64,000 nt of DNA from Nectonema munidae. Its lineage: Eukaryota > Nematomorpha > Nectonematoida > Nectonematidae. The DNA is taken from positions 186,001 to 250,000 of the forward strand of contig JAUIRK010001007.1 in NCBI GenBank assembly GCA_030549495.1. The letters run 5' to 3'. The notes under the pieces are model-generated. The model saw nothing but the letters and a program-made list of their open reading frames with translations. It ran no database searches and was not told the DNA's origin. Shown one piece after another: positions 34,021-46,707 of this stretch. Each line of letters opens with the position of its first letter. The stretch's first letter is position 1. The position numbers were made by a program, and so were the translations under genes.

Positions 34021-34166
34021 TCGCAGGCAGTGCCAGAGTTTCAATTTGAAATATTTTCAGCATTATATGAGCAAACTATAGAAAAAGGAAATTGCACTAA
34101 TGATCATGAATCCATTTTGAAAGATTTTGGCAAATAAAAAAGTCAAAAAGTCTTAATTTTTTTATT

Positions 34167-34291
34167 TGTCGCTATCGCATCCAAGGGAAACTTCCATAGC
34201 TGAAGAGATGGTAAGAATAGTCACGATTGAGAATCGAACCAAGATCATCTTGATCAAGACCCCACGCTTTTACCACTAGGACATCTACCGA
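34167..34291 (-). mobile_element. SINE family 2, left arm of an inverted pair
   Basis: tRNA-derived. On the - strand it carries TCGGTAGATGTCCTAGTGG, GGTTCGATTCTCAATCGTG (B box) and a tail ending GGATGCGATAGCGACA. It pairs with the copy at 34378-34509, separated by 86 bp. Confidence 0.75.
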
Positions 34292-34377
34292 TGATCTTAT
34301 CCTAAAAGTCTTTCCATAAAAAACTTGTATACAATAGCAGTATATGTCTGTAAGAGCCTTCCTTTTCTTAATATATC

Positions 34378-34509
34378 GGCAGATGGCCTGGTGGTAGGAG
34401 CGTAGGATATTGATCCAGATGTTCTGGGTTCGATTCCCAATCGTGCCTATCATTACCATGTTCAGCTATCGAAGATTATTCTGCTCTTGGATGCGCGATA
34501 CAGCGACAA
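34378..34509 (+). mobile_element. SINE family 2, right arm of an inverted pair
   Basis: Reads GGCAGATGGCCTGGTGGTAG, then GGGTTCGATTCCCAATCGTG (good B box), then TCAGCTATCGAAGATTATTC and a tail GGATGCGCGATACAGCGACA. Confidence 0.8.
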
Positions 34510-35640
34510 TTAAAAAAATCCATATATTGGCTATCAAAATATTCGTATTATTATATATAAGCTTTTTAATGCATTTTTTTCTTTATTTTATTTCTTGGTT
34601 AAAAACGATCATAATGCACAAAATACAATAAACATATGCATAAAGTTTTACACTTGTAGTTAGTTTGGTATGCCTTGTCTAATTGCAGCACGAAATTCTT
34701 AGCGCTAGCCGTAAATGCGAAACAGTTTGTGAAAGGATGAGTAGGCAGGCCTAAGCCACTGGACACAGTTCCTGAGAGAGTCATATACTACACGCTTGAA
34801 CAAAAGTCTACTTCACTTAATATTTCAGTGAGAAGTGTATGGAATTATATTTTATATCTTACTTGCTCCATCTTTTTGCGCTTTATCGATTTTGACAAGC
34901 TAACACCCATTATTTACACTCGCCAAACTTTGTCAATAAAATAATATATCGATTTTGAGAATAAAATAACTTTCAATGAGATGACATTATAAGAATACTT
35001 GTACAAGCGAATTCAGCATTTGCTATATGCCATTGAAAGTGGATGTAAAAGAGCTTTAATAAGGTGAAAAAGGAATACAATTCAAATGGAAGTAACGTGT
35101 CTTGTTGAGCAGGTAAAACGAATGCACGATATCATCCATGTGCGGAATCAACGTGATTCTACCAGGATTATTTGTTTCACTTTGATAGTTTAACTCATAC
35201 ACCATCTTTTGCCATTCAATATGATGGAAATTTTATTTGAAATTTGCTTCACCGTCAATTCTTGTTTAAAATTTTTTTATTGACAGCATTTGACTTTAAA
35301 GTTTTTTGAAGTTTCTACATTTTCACTTTAAGTTCATCCTATAGTTTACTTAAATAGAATCTTTTTTCACTATAAAAATTTTATATATTGAATTCAATTT
35401 CGAACCATTAGAAGATAAAAATCGAATCTTTTCAATTTTTTATTTCAGACTTAAAATGCCCTCAAATTGAATAATAAAATACAGGGTTTGAGTAAGGTCG
35501 AGAATCTATTGCATAGCAGGTAATTAAAACTTTTTTGAACAAATTTTTTTTAATTTTTTTGTACATCTCTACAAACAAAGTTAGGAAATTGACATTTTTT
35601 ATAAAAGAAAATGTTGAATATTCTGAACATACTTATGTAA
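34510..35640. other. AT-rich intergenic DNA
   Basis: No coding or repeat signal supported. Confidence 0.4.
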
Positions 35641-35941
35641 AAGTTCACTTGTATTAGATCACCATCACTAACATTACTCTCTGTGAAAGACCGGTTTTGG
35701 CTATTGAAGCTTCATCAGCTCCACTCCGCATGTTCAAAACATGAGATTTCATCCATGTGCTTCATCCAAAAGAAACCGTGAGATTTGAACTGGCGTCTAG
35801 TGGATGTCGGTGAGTATCATGCAACTAACCGTCAACTCTTAGCTTTGATGATCTTTACCTACTTATTAATTGAATGTACCTCACGGTTTGAACACACAAA
35901 GTGGAACTGATGAGATTTCAATAGTCTAATACAAGTGGAAT
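35641..35941. repeat. Large imperfect inverted repeat around a tRNA-like core
   Basis: CACTTGTATTAGA at 35646-35658 pairs with TCTAATACAAGTG at 35925-35937. CTATTGAAGCTTCATCAGCT (about 35700) pairs with sequence whose complement is CTATTGAAATCTCATCAGTT (about 35925-35905). The core holds GTGAGATTTGAACTGGCG, an inverted tRNA B-box-like word. It may be two head-to-head copies of one SINE-like repeat. An extra ~40 bp interrupts the left arm. Confidence 0.55.
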
Positions 35942-36649
35942 TTGCAGTTATCTTACTACCGTAAAGATGAATGAAAAAAAAAACAAGTAAAAGAGATCAC
36001 CTTGAAGTAAAAAAAACTTAAAATGAAAATGGATGAGCAAGACTTTCAGGCTACATGTGACAACTTAAGTTGTATGAAAACTCTTTTAAAAAGAAAAGTA
36101 GATTGACCTCCGAAAACCATGTTGATAGAATTATATGCAAGCACATGTTATAGCTTAGTCTTTTTCATTCATTAGTTCAACGGAAATTTTTATCATAAAT
36201 TTTGAAAATTGATTGAACAAAATGTGAATTTAGCTTATAAAGAAAATACGGTTAAACAGTGTAGAATGCTTCAATCACAATATTTAAGTGATGTATGGAT
36301 TTCCAAAATCTATACCATTAACTATTTTTAATCCAATGTATAATGGACGTTTCAACTATATACATCTTCATTATCCAAAATATAAATGAAAACAGGTGAG
36401 CTATGTTTGATACTTTTTGGGGGTAAAAGTGTGGGTTTTTGAGTGACCTATAAAAAGTGCTCTGCTATGTTCGTGGAGGGGGCGGGGGAGTAACACAGGT
36501 GTAGACGAAGAAATTTGTGTTGAAAACGTTTGAGATCACTTTTTAGAATTAGTGTGACATTCTCATTCTTTTTTATCTTATTTCATTCGTAGAAAGTTGT
36601 AAAAAAAAAAGTCAAAAACAGCGGTTAAAACCATGGAAGAAGAAAGAAT
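35942..36649. other. AT-rich DNA
   Basis: Nothing recognised apart from a G-rich word GGAGGGGGCGGGGGAG near 36474. Confidence 0.4.
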
Positions 36650-37345
36650 TTGAGATTAGAGTTGGTCTCTTTCAAGGTAAAAGCAATAGAGATGGATATT
36701 TTGTCTGAAAGCTTAAAAGAACAAGATCTATATGATTTAATTATAATGACGGAAAATAGTGAGCCCCTGCAGAAAAGACTTTAAGTTGGCAAGAATTTCT
36801 TGAAAATTGTCGGCTAAAATGAATGCAAAGAAGACAGAAATTATGGTGTGGAACAAATGGAGGGAATTGAATGCTGTGATAAACGATAGAAGGATACCGA
36901 TGAAGTTGAAAGCAAAAATTTATAGTACGATGATCAGACCAGCCATCACGTATGAATCAGAATGTTGGAGCTTGAAGAAGAAGCATAAAAAAATTCATTG
37001 CAACAGAAATGATAATATTACGTGACTCTAAAAGACAGAATAAAGAATGAGGAGGTGAGAAGAAGAACAATGGTGACAGAAAGCGTATTAGCAATAATAG
37101 AAAGAAGCAAACTTAGATGTATGGTTATGTGCTAAGGGGAGCTAACGAAAAAGACGCGACTCGGTCAGACGTTGGAATTACCAATTACGGGGAAGAGAAG
37201 CAGAGGCCGGTAAGAGCAGAGATGGAAAGATGGATTAGTAAAAAGGCATGCAACAACTTGGTCTGTAAAATGACGATGCTCAAGATAGATGGACAACGGA
37301 TCATTACATGCGGAAATAGATGTGTAGGCGAAGAAGATTCGTAGA
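36650..37345 (+). mobile_element. Decayed LINE, reverse transcriptase C-terminal half (RTE-like)
   Basis: Legible in order: FEIRVGLFQG (equivalent to V-G-L-x-Q-G-S), a decayed A-D-D segment, EPLQKRL, then MNAKKTEIMV (the N-x-x-K-T-E thumb motif). NDRRIPMKLKAKIYSTMIRP and YESECWSLKK match the R-x-I-P-x-x-L-K-x-K-I-Y-x-T-x-x-R-P and Y-G-x-E-C-W blocks. Next come RSKLRCMV, GKRSRGR and RWKD. Several frame changes and stops are present. The 5' half is missing. The clade assignment is from the C-terminal block style and is tentative. Confidence 0.72.
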
Positions 37346-38340
37346 AAGTTTATCCAATAAAATTAGGGCATGATTCAGTAACATTCATAAAATGCTTTAC
37401 TACAAGATACACAACTTTTTTTTGAGAGGGAGAGAGAGAGAGAGAGATTTATTTACATATCAAAAAAACAAAATACAAAATTGAAATTAATATTGATCAA
37501 AAAAAAACATTCAAATTTAACACATAGACATTAATTTGACAGCTTGATATGATATGATATTGATATGGAGACTTTGACTAAAATTTGTCGAATTTTGTTT
37601 AATACCGACATATCCGAATATATAATACAGCTTCTTCTTCATTATGCAAATTTTTTGAAGTTTCATAAATTGTTAAAAAAAATTTTAAAAATAAAAAATG
37701 AAAAAATATATATACATTTTCTAACTCGATTTACATCCGAAATCGGGTTAAAATGCCGAAATGGATATAATCCCGCCAAAATCAGAAAATTTGGCACTTA
37801 TGCAAAAAGCACATCTAAAATGATCAACTTTACAAATCATCACTAACCACTATTTTGTGTACTATTTTATCTATCTAAACAAAAGGATAGGAGGATGAGG
37901 TATTGATTTTTCATAATGAAGTAACCTTGAAATCTGTTTCCTCTCTAAACATACATAGAGAGTGTTTGTGTCTGTGTAAGTTTGTCTAGACAAAAGCAGA
38001 GAGAGAGATATTTCATTTTAAAAAGTTCAAGCTACTACTGATTCAAAATGTATTTTTTTACATGCTTGCATATTTTGCCTAGAAGATGTTCGCGGTGTAA
38101 CAATCTACCATTTTCATTTCATATACATATTCGTATATACATACATACTACAATATATATCTCTAATACATGTCGTCGACTGTGAAGTATATGCTAAAAT
38201 TTAATGTTCAATGATGTGTTGTGGTATTTTCCTAGCATAGCAGGAGAGAATGCATGTATATTTGATAAATTATTATGCAGACAAAAATGTTAAATATGGT
38301 TTTCGCCTTTTTAGAATAATTATAATGATAATTATTTGGC
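37346..38340. other. Intergenic DNA with a GA microsatellite
   Basis: (GA)n at 37425-37447. The + strand frame 37565-37846 is A/T-driven. No gene recognised. Confidence 0.4.
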
Positions 38341-38400
38341 GCAAAAATGGATATATACATACATACATACATACATACATATACATACAAATATATAAAT
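38341..38400. repeat. (CATA)n microsatellite
   Basis: Tandem ACAT tetranucleotides at about 38355-38388 with ATAC/ATAT variants on either side. Confidence 0.8.
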
Positions 38401-40374
38401 AGTAAAAATAAAACTAATATTAAAATTCATTGCGATTTTATACTTTGCATGTCACGACTGTCTGTGGTGTAACGAAGCTTGTGTATTTGGAGAATAGAAT
38501 GTGTGTATATACACACTCTGTAAAAATGGTAGCATACATGCCTATAACTGAGCACTTTGTGTTGCTTTTTGAATGCAAGACATCATTCATATTTTTCCCT
38601 TTTTTGAAAGATGGAGAGAAGAGTGAGCTGACATTCTATTTCATATATAGCAAAATGTTTTGAATTTCACAACGCACAATGCCTTTTAAATTCTCCATTC
38701 GGTCATTATTATGTATGCTCAAAAAAATTAGACTAATTTTATACAAACAAATACGCAATAATGATTAATAATAATCTTTTCATAGTGCCATGACCATCAT
38801 CATACACTATGATTTCGTTCGTGCTAGTTGCGCTGATACAACGATGAAAATGATATAATTTGCTTCTCAAAGTGTTGCCTGGCAAAAAAATGGAATGCTG
38901 AGTTGCTTTTATTCGTGTCAGAAAGTTCAATCAATGCCATTTCAACCAATAATAAACTTATTATTTGTCTTTTATTTAGTTAGTTCATTTTGAGGTCAAT
39001 CACCTGAAAATAAAAACCAAAGTTTTTACTAAGACTTTTTTTGACCGAAACAAAGTGAAGCAGAGGCTCTTTTATCAAGTTAAAAACATTTTTCGTTCCA
39101 ATTTTAAAAATCTTTTTGATAAACTAGTTTATTCTTCCAAATCTATGAAACTTATGTGGCTTATGTGGCCTTTTTTGTTGAGAACATTTTGAAGACCAAT
39201 TTGATAGAGATATTGCCTAAAAATTTTGGTACAATTACTTAGACGAAGACAATAAATCTATGTATTCTTTATCTTAGAAGGCAGAATGATTGATCGATTA
39301 TAGATTTTCTTCAAGCAAGAATTGTAAAATAAAGTTTTGTTTTTCCCAGTTACTTGAATAAGTGTTTTTTCTTTGTACTTTGAAATTTACATGAAAATGT
39401 TCCATGGGATCAGAAACTCAAAAGAAACTTCATAATGTGTGCACCAATTTTTTTCTTTTACCTCTGTAACTTTATTTCTCAAACTTTATATATATATAAT
39501 AATAAACTTACTAATACTAATAATAAAAAAAATTCCATTAAAAAAAGAAAGCAGACGCCTAATCTCAAAAATTCGATTCCTCAATATTTAAGTACACTTA
39601 AATATACAAAAATTGATTTTTCATCTTTACCATATTTTGAGAGCATTATATTCTTCTTTATCGAAGAAAGCTACGAATTTTGGATCTTTTGATGAAGAAC
39701 AGGACTCTCCCATATGCAGCTTTTTAAAAACAACCCTCTTAGTTTCACCCCTTTGAAGAATAATTATAAAAAAATGAAATTAAATTATTTATTTGATAAT
39801 TAAAAATTAAATTAATCAGCTATTTATTTGTTTATTTGGTTAGAAAAAAGGAGATTATGTGATATAAATTATTATATAGAAATTAATCAAATTATGAATT
39901 ATGAATTATTGATTCTTCTTGAGTTTAATTGAGTTAATTACTATTAAAATTCATTATATAACTACATCATAATTTTTACTATATTTCATTAATGCGATAG
40001 TCTGCCCGGAACAAAAAGAAACTGTAGCTATAGAACTTATCTAAACACTTTTTTTAATAGAAATTCTAGCTATTTTCATATTTGGACATTAAATTCTTCC
40101 CACATTGGCCCAAAGACAAAACTTTTTTCCATTTAGTTGCTTATATTTACCTGGCGAGTTATTTAAAACATATATATATACATAGTTAGTTGATGTCATT
40201 ATTTTTTTTGTCTTTTACTTCAATTCCTGCATTATCCCAAAAAACTTTGAATTTAGACTTATAAGGCGTTTTGAAGTGGTTTTAGAACTTTTAAAGTTCG
40301 ATCAAGTAAGCCTCTCCCCCACGATACGGAACTCTTAATGTGACAAATGTCAGAATCACAGATGACAGTTATCC
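38401..40374. other. Intergenic DNA
   Basis: No gene recognised. A decayed family B MITE tail lies near 39535-39590 (GAAAGCAGACGCCTAATCTC). The rest is A/T-rich. Confidence 0.4.
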
Positions 40375-40401
40375 TTATTAATTAATTAATTAATTAATTA
40401 A
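40375..40401. repeat. (ATTA)n microsatellite
   Basis: Six or seven tandem TTAA/ATTA units. Confidence 0.75.
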
Positions 40402-40534
40402 GTTGTTTTGTGACGTTCGCACCCATCCTTTCGCATATCGTGGCCCGCCCGGAATGCTGAGTCCAAGTCTAACTGGACTTTCCATCCCACTAAACACCAA
40501 TCGGCCCTTGTTACAAAAGAATACCTCTATTATA

Positions 40535-40694
40535 TATAGTATTTTACAAGAATTTATGTGACAATATATAAATACATCTGAGAGAACGATACAATCCTAA
40601 CGCGAACGCTCCCAATTTGGGAAACAAACTTATTGTCTAGTGATAGCTTGATTACTAACCACGTAGAATCGCGTCGCTAGAGCACTACCTAACC
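40535..40694 (-). mobile_element. SINE-like repeat family 3, copy 2
   Basis: Nearly identical to 28644-28802 through GAACGCTCCCAATTTGGG and GTAGAATCGCGTCGCTAGAG, ending ACTACCTAACC. The flanks differ on both sides, which defines the repeat boundaries. Confidence 0.62.
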
Positions 40695-40779
40695 GTAAAA
40701 ACCTTTGAATTCTTCAGAGGAAGAAAACCTGAGTAAAAAACCGGCACTGTTATCCTTATGTTCTATGTTGTCTCGCAAC

Positions 40780-41000
40780 TCCGAGAAATTTGTGTGTAAT
40801 CTAGTGAGTAGCGTGACGGAGTCAGCATCGGTGTCAAAGTCGGAGATAGGCGATTAGAGTAGGAGTCGACATCTAATAAAATTGTAGAGTTAGAGTTGTA
40901 GTCATAAAAATATTATGCATTGAAAAATGAATGCTATAAGCTCTTTGAAAGCAGAGGTGAGAGTTCACTTTAAATATTTAAAATTTTTGAGTTCTGAGTC
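40780..41000. repeat. GGAGTC-type degenerate repeat
   Basis: Words GACGGAGTCAGC, AAGTCGGAGATAGG and GTAGGAGTCGAC recall the inverted GACTCCG repeats at 11240-11800. Confidence 0.4.
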
Positions 41001-42448
41001 CCAATTTTTAAGTTTTTCGATTCGGAATCGGATATGTTTCTTCCGAATCCAGTATAATTATTGGAGCCACATTTGGCAAATACTTATATTCAGGAAACCG
41101 AAAGAGTTTTTTCATTATTATAAAAAGTCCCCTCCATTTTCGGCAAATTTGATAGAAGAAAGTTACTTTAATTTATATCGTGCTTATTATTCCAAATATG
41201 TACATCTTATATTTTATAAATCATTTAAAAGTTTAATTAAAACACGATAAAACTATCCATCAAAATCGAAGCATGACATATCAACGCATAGGTGGTACAT
41301 TCATCTAGCCTAGCATATAGATTAAACCTCGTCATTGTTCCCCATGCATTTCACAAATGCGTACGCAAAAAACCTTTTGTCAAATAAAACGTACTTTTAC
41401 AACATATAAATGCGTGCGCTCGACATGGAAAATGACTTTCCAGAGGGCGGTGCTAAAAATTAAGAATGCAACTTGACTTAGACATATTTAGGAGTTTTAA
41501 ATTCTTCAAAAAAATCGCGTAGAAGTAAATACCCAAAGTATTGACTATATTTTGTCAGAAAGTAAAATCATTCTAGAACTTCTCGATTATAATAAAGGTG
41601 ATCTAAGTCTAATTCATCAATTGAATTTTTCATTCTACTATTTTTGATAAGTATAATTTCGCTTAAAAGTATGTAAATTATTTTTAATATAGACAAATTT
41701 ATTTTTAACATTCATATTCCTTACTATATAAAAATAAAGGGATCCAACGTAACAGTATATTCGCCAGGGAACTAATTAGAGGGATCCGTCCTCAAATGAG
41801 TAGCGAGGTTTTATTTTCACAGCGGGCTTTAAAAAATATTGAGATTGGAGTGGTGGGGGGGGGGGGGGTAAAAAAGTTTTTTTATAGATATTAAATGATT
41901 GAAATTTCTTTGGTATTAAAGATACTTTTCTCAGAAGGGGACAGAACTTTTTTCAAGATGGGCCTGTTTCTTTGGACGCCCTTTCCTTGGCTACTCCTCT
42001 TGCAATGCCTCCTCCTTTTTACTATGTATGCTATAAAATTTGATTATCCCCTAAAGTCCTTTTTTGCAACGTCTTCTTCCAAAATCTATAATCCTGCCTC
42101 TAATATCATATCGTAGAATTTACCTGGAAAATGAGAATTTATACAAAAAATTAAATTTATTCTATTAGCAGTGGTTATAAAAATGAACACATATGTTAAA
42201 TCATACTTTTAACTAAGTAAACCCGGCTCCATTAAACACTCGTTATTGGGTCGTTCTAGCTCCTATAATCCGAAGTTATAAAATCATCTACATATAAAAT
42301 GAATCTCAATCACAGATATATGACTCGTAATTTTGATATATCGTTGAAAGAGATTTCAACAGCAAATCCATGATTCAGACATAATTTCTTGAGAGAGGTT
42401 TCTCAGTCAAAAATCTTACAAGAATCCAAGCACAAGCTATAAGATTAA
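41001..42448. other. Intergenic DNA with a 14-G run
   Basis: G run at 41855-41868. Open frames at 40927-41250 and 41895-42116 have no recognised domain and no splice context. Confidence 0.4.
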
Positions 42449-42572
42449 GGTACCGTGGGAAAGGCCCAATTGCGCCGCTTGTATCGAACTATGAGAAAGT
42501 AGGCATGATACGGAATCGAACACAAGACCTTGAGTTATCGAAACATAGTATCTAACTAACCTTACTCATGCC
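42449..42572 (-). mobile_element. SINE family 1, copy
   Basis: GGTACCGTGGG start, GCGCCGCTTGTATCGAACTA body, GGAATCGAACAC inverted B box, and TATCTAACTAACCTTACTCA matching the inverted A-box end. Confidence 0.83.
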
Positions 42573-43389
42573 GTAAGAAAAATTCCTACCAAAGTAGTAA
42601 AACTTTGATGATATTTATATAGAAATTTCATTTTGACATTTAGATATGATTGATTGAATAAATGGATACATCTCACAGATTTGATAGATAGATAGAAATA
42701 TTGGCGTATTTAGAGCTATTTTGTAAGAAAAGTTTATTGATTTTAATGATAATAATTAAAAAAACAATTATAAAATACGATCATTACAATAAAAATTTGT
42801 GATCTTGGCAAATGAGTTTTGAACATTATAGAAGATAAAGTATCTGTGATTAAAAAAGAAGTAAAAATATTTTTTTGTGAACATTTTCCTCTATTTATAG
42901 CATAAATTTGTACTCATCTTATATTAACAAGAGCAAGAATGAAGAGTATTAACAAAAGATTTAATTATTTGTCTGATTTTGTCATGTGAATCAAGCTAAA
43001 AAAAGCAAGAACAATGTAATTTATCATTATAGATTAAAACGCAATTGAATTTTAAAACAAAAACGGAAAATTAACAAGATATGGATACGGAGGAATAATA
43101 AGATTGCGTAAAACATGACTTTAATGAAATTAGAAAACTAAGTCAACAAGTTTGGTATTATTAAAAATAAGTCAACATTACGTCAAAAAATAAAAAACGC
43201 CATTACTATATTAAGTATAAAATACCAAATTATACTTTTTAATTTTAATTTTAATGTTTAACTATCATAAGATTCAAAACAAATAATTTAAGGAAAACTT
43301 GATGTATTTCTGTAAAAAAACGATTTCTGTTGAAATTATTATTATCAATGATTATATGTTAATTGCTTAATTTTATATCATTGATATAT
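42573..43389. other. AT-rich intergenic DNA
   Basis: Nothing recognised. Confidence 0.45.
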
Positions 43390-43628
43390 GGTAATGTTGC
43401 GCTATCCGTGCACAAGTTGAATATAGAGATTTAGTATACAAGTAGGTTTTAGCGAATTGGAGATTTTTATTTACTTGCCTATTGCTCATTTTTGAGGAAG
43501 TTTTTGAAGATCAATTTTTGTCATTAAAACTAATTAATTGATTAACTAACTAATACTTGATATAAAAAACAACTCTTAGGATCGAACGTTTTTTCTACCT
43601 GTTAATGCACGGATAGTGCAGCATTGCC
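43390..43628. mobile_element. MITE with 23-bp inverted ends
   Basis: 239 bp. Left end GGTAATGTTGCGCTATCCGT; the right end, reverse-complemented, is GGCAATGCTGCACTATCCGT; 20 of 23 bases agree. The interior is A/T-rich with no ORF. A target duplication was not resolved, so the superfamily is unknown. Confidence 0.7.
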
Positions 43629-45348
43629 TTTATTGGGTAATATGGAAGTTGTTGGAAACATTTTTTGTGAACTACTTGAATCGCTTAGCAAAGAATCACT
43701 CAATGCCTATAAACACAATTGATGGCGCACTTTTTATTATTTATAAATATTTTGTAAAAATGGCAGTTCTATATCCATTAAGATTATAATATGCAACAAT
43801 TCAACCCAGTTACAAAGTTCTGCTTCCTCCGAAAAGTGAAGAGACTGACATCAACACAATAGAAGAAAGGAGCAAGAAAACTTGATGCTATTGTATAGCA
43901 GCTACCAGATGTCGTACTTTCCCAAAATTGTTTTCGTTTTACGAGACGCTTTAGTGAGTTGTAATTGCGGTGCATTCTACTTTTCATTCATATAATTGAA
44001 AAACTACCTCCAAACAATTACTTCTCTTTTATTGGTATAAAATTTTTGTTTTTCTTCCATTTAGTTTTTCTACAGGCAATAAAAATTTTGTACATGATTT
44101 TTTTTAATTCCTATTTTTCCCGGTTAGCGGATTTAAAAATCGTGAACATATGTTCCCTCTAACCGTTACCGATAGCCACGACCCGGGTTAATCAACGAAA
44201 ACAATCCAATGTTATTACGTGTATATTTTTATAATCATTATTAAAATAATATATACATATACTATTATCTCTTTAATTTCGTGTTTTTCTTTTTAATTCG
44301 TGTTTTCATTTATAATTTGTCTTTTTTCTTTTAAATTTAAGTGACAAAAGAAGAATTTTTAAGAAAAAAGGACGAAAACAAAGTGAAAAAATATGTAAAA
44401 TTTCACATTTTTCAATTTTGGCGATGCTGTAACTATTTGCATTCATTTTTTTTCAAGTGTAATATTATCTACAATATTGACATATTCAAAAAGTGTCTGA
44501 ACGAATAAAACTAATTTTTACGTCCAAATATATCTAAAAAAAATTTAGAGGCTACATAGGTCTTATGCTCCTATGAGCGAATCTAAGAAAAGTCTTGAAA
44601 AATGCAAGAGAAATGCTTCAATAACAAAAGTAAACAAAATGCAGGTCCTATACATTTAAAAAAGCCGCCTAGAATATGCATATATATATATATATGAGTG
44701 TATAGAAATAATTCAAGCGTAAAAATCTATATTTTCACCTTCCATTTTTCATAGATTATTTTTGCTATCACAGAAGTTAAAAAATTGACTAATATTTGTG
44801 TATACTTTTAATTAATTTTCAAGACAAAACTGATGAAAGTTTAAAAAATAGTACACTCTATACGAAGCAAATAATGTGTATAGTAAAATAAAGTATGAAA
44901 GTATACGAGGGAGAAAAAGTTAATTGAATTATATAAAAATTTAATGACAATTATTTTTTGTTTGTTCTAGCTCACGCTGTCGTTTATCATCTCTATTCGC
45001 ATTCAACGACTTTTGAAGTCAATTTCAGTTATCTAGAAAGAGAGTCTAGACTACAAATTAATTTTTTGAACCGACAAAGTTTTCATTATCATAAAAAAAA
45101 TTTACGCCAATTCCTCTACTTGATAAAAGTATACGTTTCCTGGCATTGATTTTTAAGCTATATTTATTACTTTTTCTTTATAATTCTCATATGAGAGAAT
45201 ATTTATAGGGTGGTGAAATAGAGACTTCCAAATTTGGAACACCCTTTTGCTTTTTGGTATGTATGAGAGAGTTCATGTAGTGAGTGTAACTTTGATGTAT
45301 ACAATACTGGGACATATAAAATAAAATGACTTCCAGCTACACATTTGA
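43629..45348. other. AT-rich intergenic DNA
   Basis: Weak minisatellite-like words (AATTCGTGTTTT, TTTGTCTTTTTTC) at 44275-44400. No gene recognised. Confidence 0.4.
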
Positions 45349-45623
45349 CTAGGGTGGCCAGATATTCGGGGTTTCCGGAATTGTTCCGGTTTTACCTTCG
45401 CTTAACAACGGAATCCCAAATGAATTTAAAAGAAACCCCATTTTTGGTTCCCTAATCTTATATGTCAAAAAAAGGAGTTTGGAAAAATTAATCTACAAAT
45501 GGATTGCTTTCAAAGTATTTTTCAATTAAATATTTTTGGTGAGAAACCAAAAAAATGTGTTCTTCAATTTTTTCGATAAAAATTTTTCTCGGTTTGATAG
45601 TGTAAAATCTGGCAGCACCTCTA
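45349..45623. mobile_element. Possible hAT-like MITE (TAGGGTGGCCAGAT ends)
   Basis: Left CTAGGGTGGCCAGATATTC and right end, complement TAGAGGTGCTGCCAGATTTT, are imperfect inverted repeats 275 bp apart. The 8-bp flanks do not match cleanly. Confidence 0.42.
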
Positions 45624-46143
45624 AATTTAATAAAAACAAACACAAACACATATTATACACTTTATAGAGTTCTGTGCCCGTACACAAAAACTTTAAGGGA
45701 AAAGAACAAGTGTCGTTAAGATAACGTTTAATACGCACATAAGCATATGTATGTTCTGGCATTACATGAACGATTGTAGGCGTGGTTTTAATAATTACAA
45801 AGGTGTTTTCACATATGGAATAGGTTGGGTCATTTTCATACTAGCAGTGCCTTGAAATATGATCAGGATTTTTCAACAAATACACTTTCATGCGTTTTTC
45901 GAGACATCGCCAAGAATACTTTTGAAGACACATCGTGTGCTTTCTTTTTCAATGGCATTTAACATTTTAAATTTCATTGTTTTTAATATCTTTAGCGGAT
46001 CTACAATTCTTGAGAGGTTGAATTCCAAATGTTCATCAAAGAGAGTTAACTTTTAATTAATTTTAAAAAATAGCATTGCAATTATTTGTAAGATTGTAAA
46101 TGAATATTTCCAATATGTAATGTGTAGTTTTATTTTCATTAGT

Positions 46144-46257
46144 TGTCGGTATCGCAACCATAGGCCAAAATAATCTTCCATAGCTTGAGGTATGTGGAAT
46201 CGAACTCAGACCATCTGCATCAATACCCTACGCTCCTACCGCTAGGCTATCTGCCCA
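46144..46257 (-). mobile_element. SINE family 2, copy
   Basis: Inverted TGTCGGTATCGCAACC tail, TAATCTTCCATAGCTTGAGG, GGAATCGAACTCAGACCATC (inverted B box), and CGCTAGGCTATCTGCCCA head. Confidence 0.8.
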
Positions 46258-46384
46258 CACGATTTCTTGCTTATACTATACTTTATTTGCCCTCAGTTTC
46301 ACTAAAACATATTTCTAGGCATTATAAATTATGCTATCCCCCTCTATACACAGTCCAGGCCCCATTTCATTTAAATCCCTCTTT

Positions 46385-46432
46385 AAAATAGATAGAATTG
46401 CAAAAAGACAAAATAGAATTGCAATAAGACAA
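46385..46432. repeat. Two units of the 21-bp minisatellite
   Basis: AGAATTGCAAAAAGACAAAAT followed by AGAATTGCAATAAGACAA. Same unit as at 60130. Confidence 0.55.
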
Positions 46433-46707
46433 CGTTATATATATATACATAACTATAGTAAACTATCTATGTAAAATTTGAAAATTTTGTTTTGTAGTTT
46501 TTTTTGCAAATGACCTCCTATAAAACATTTAATGACTTTTTGAAAAGTTGTTCAACTTTTTTGAAACTTTGGTATAAGCTTTCATTTTTATATCTTTACA
46601 GCTATGAAAATTTGGTCAGTTTACCTTTTGTGCAAAAAAAGTTATAAGCGCTCAAAATTTTTTACCAAAAATATATACATCCTCTGTAAAAACTTTTTAC
46701 AGTCTCC

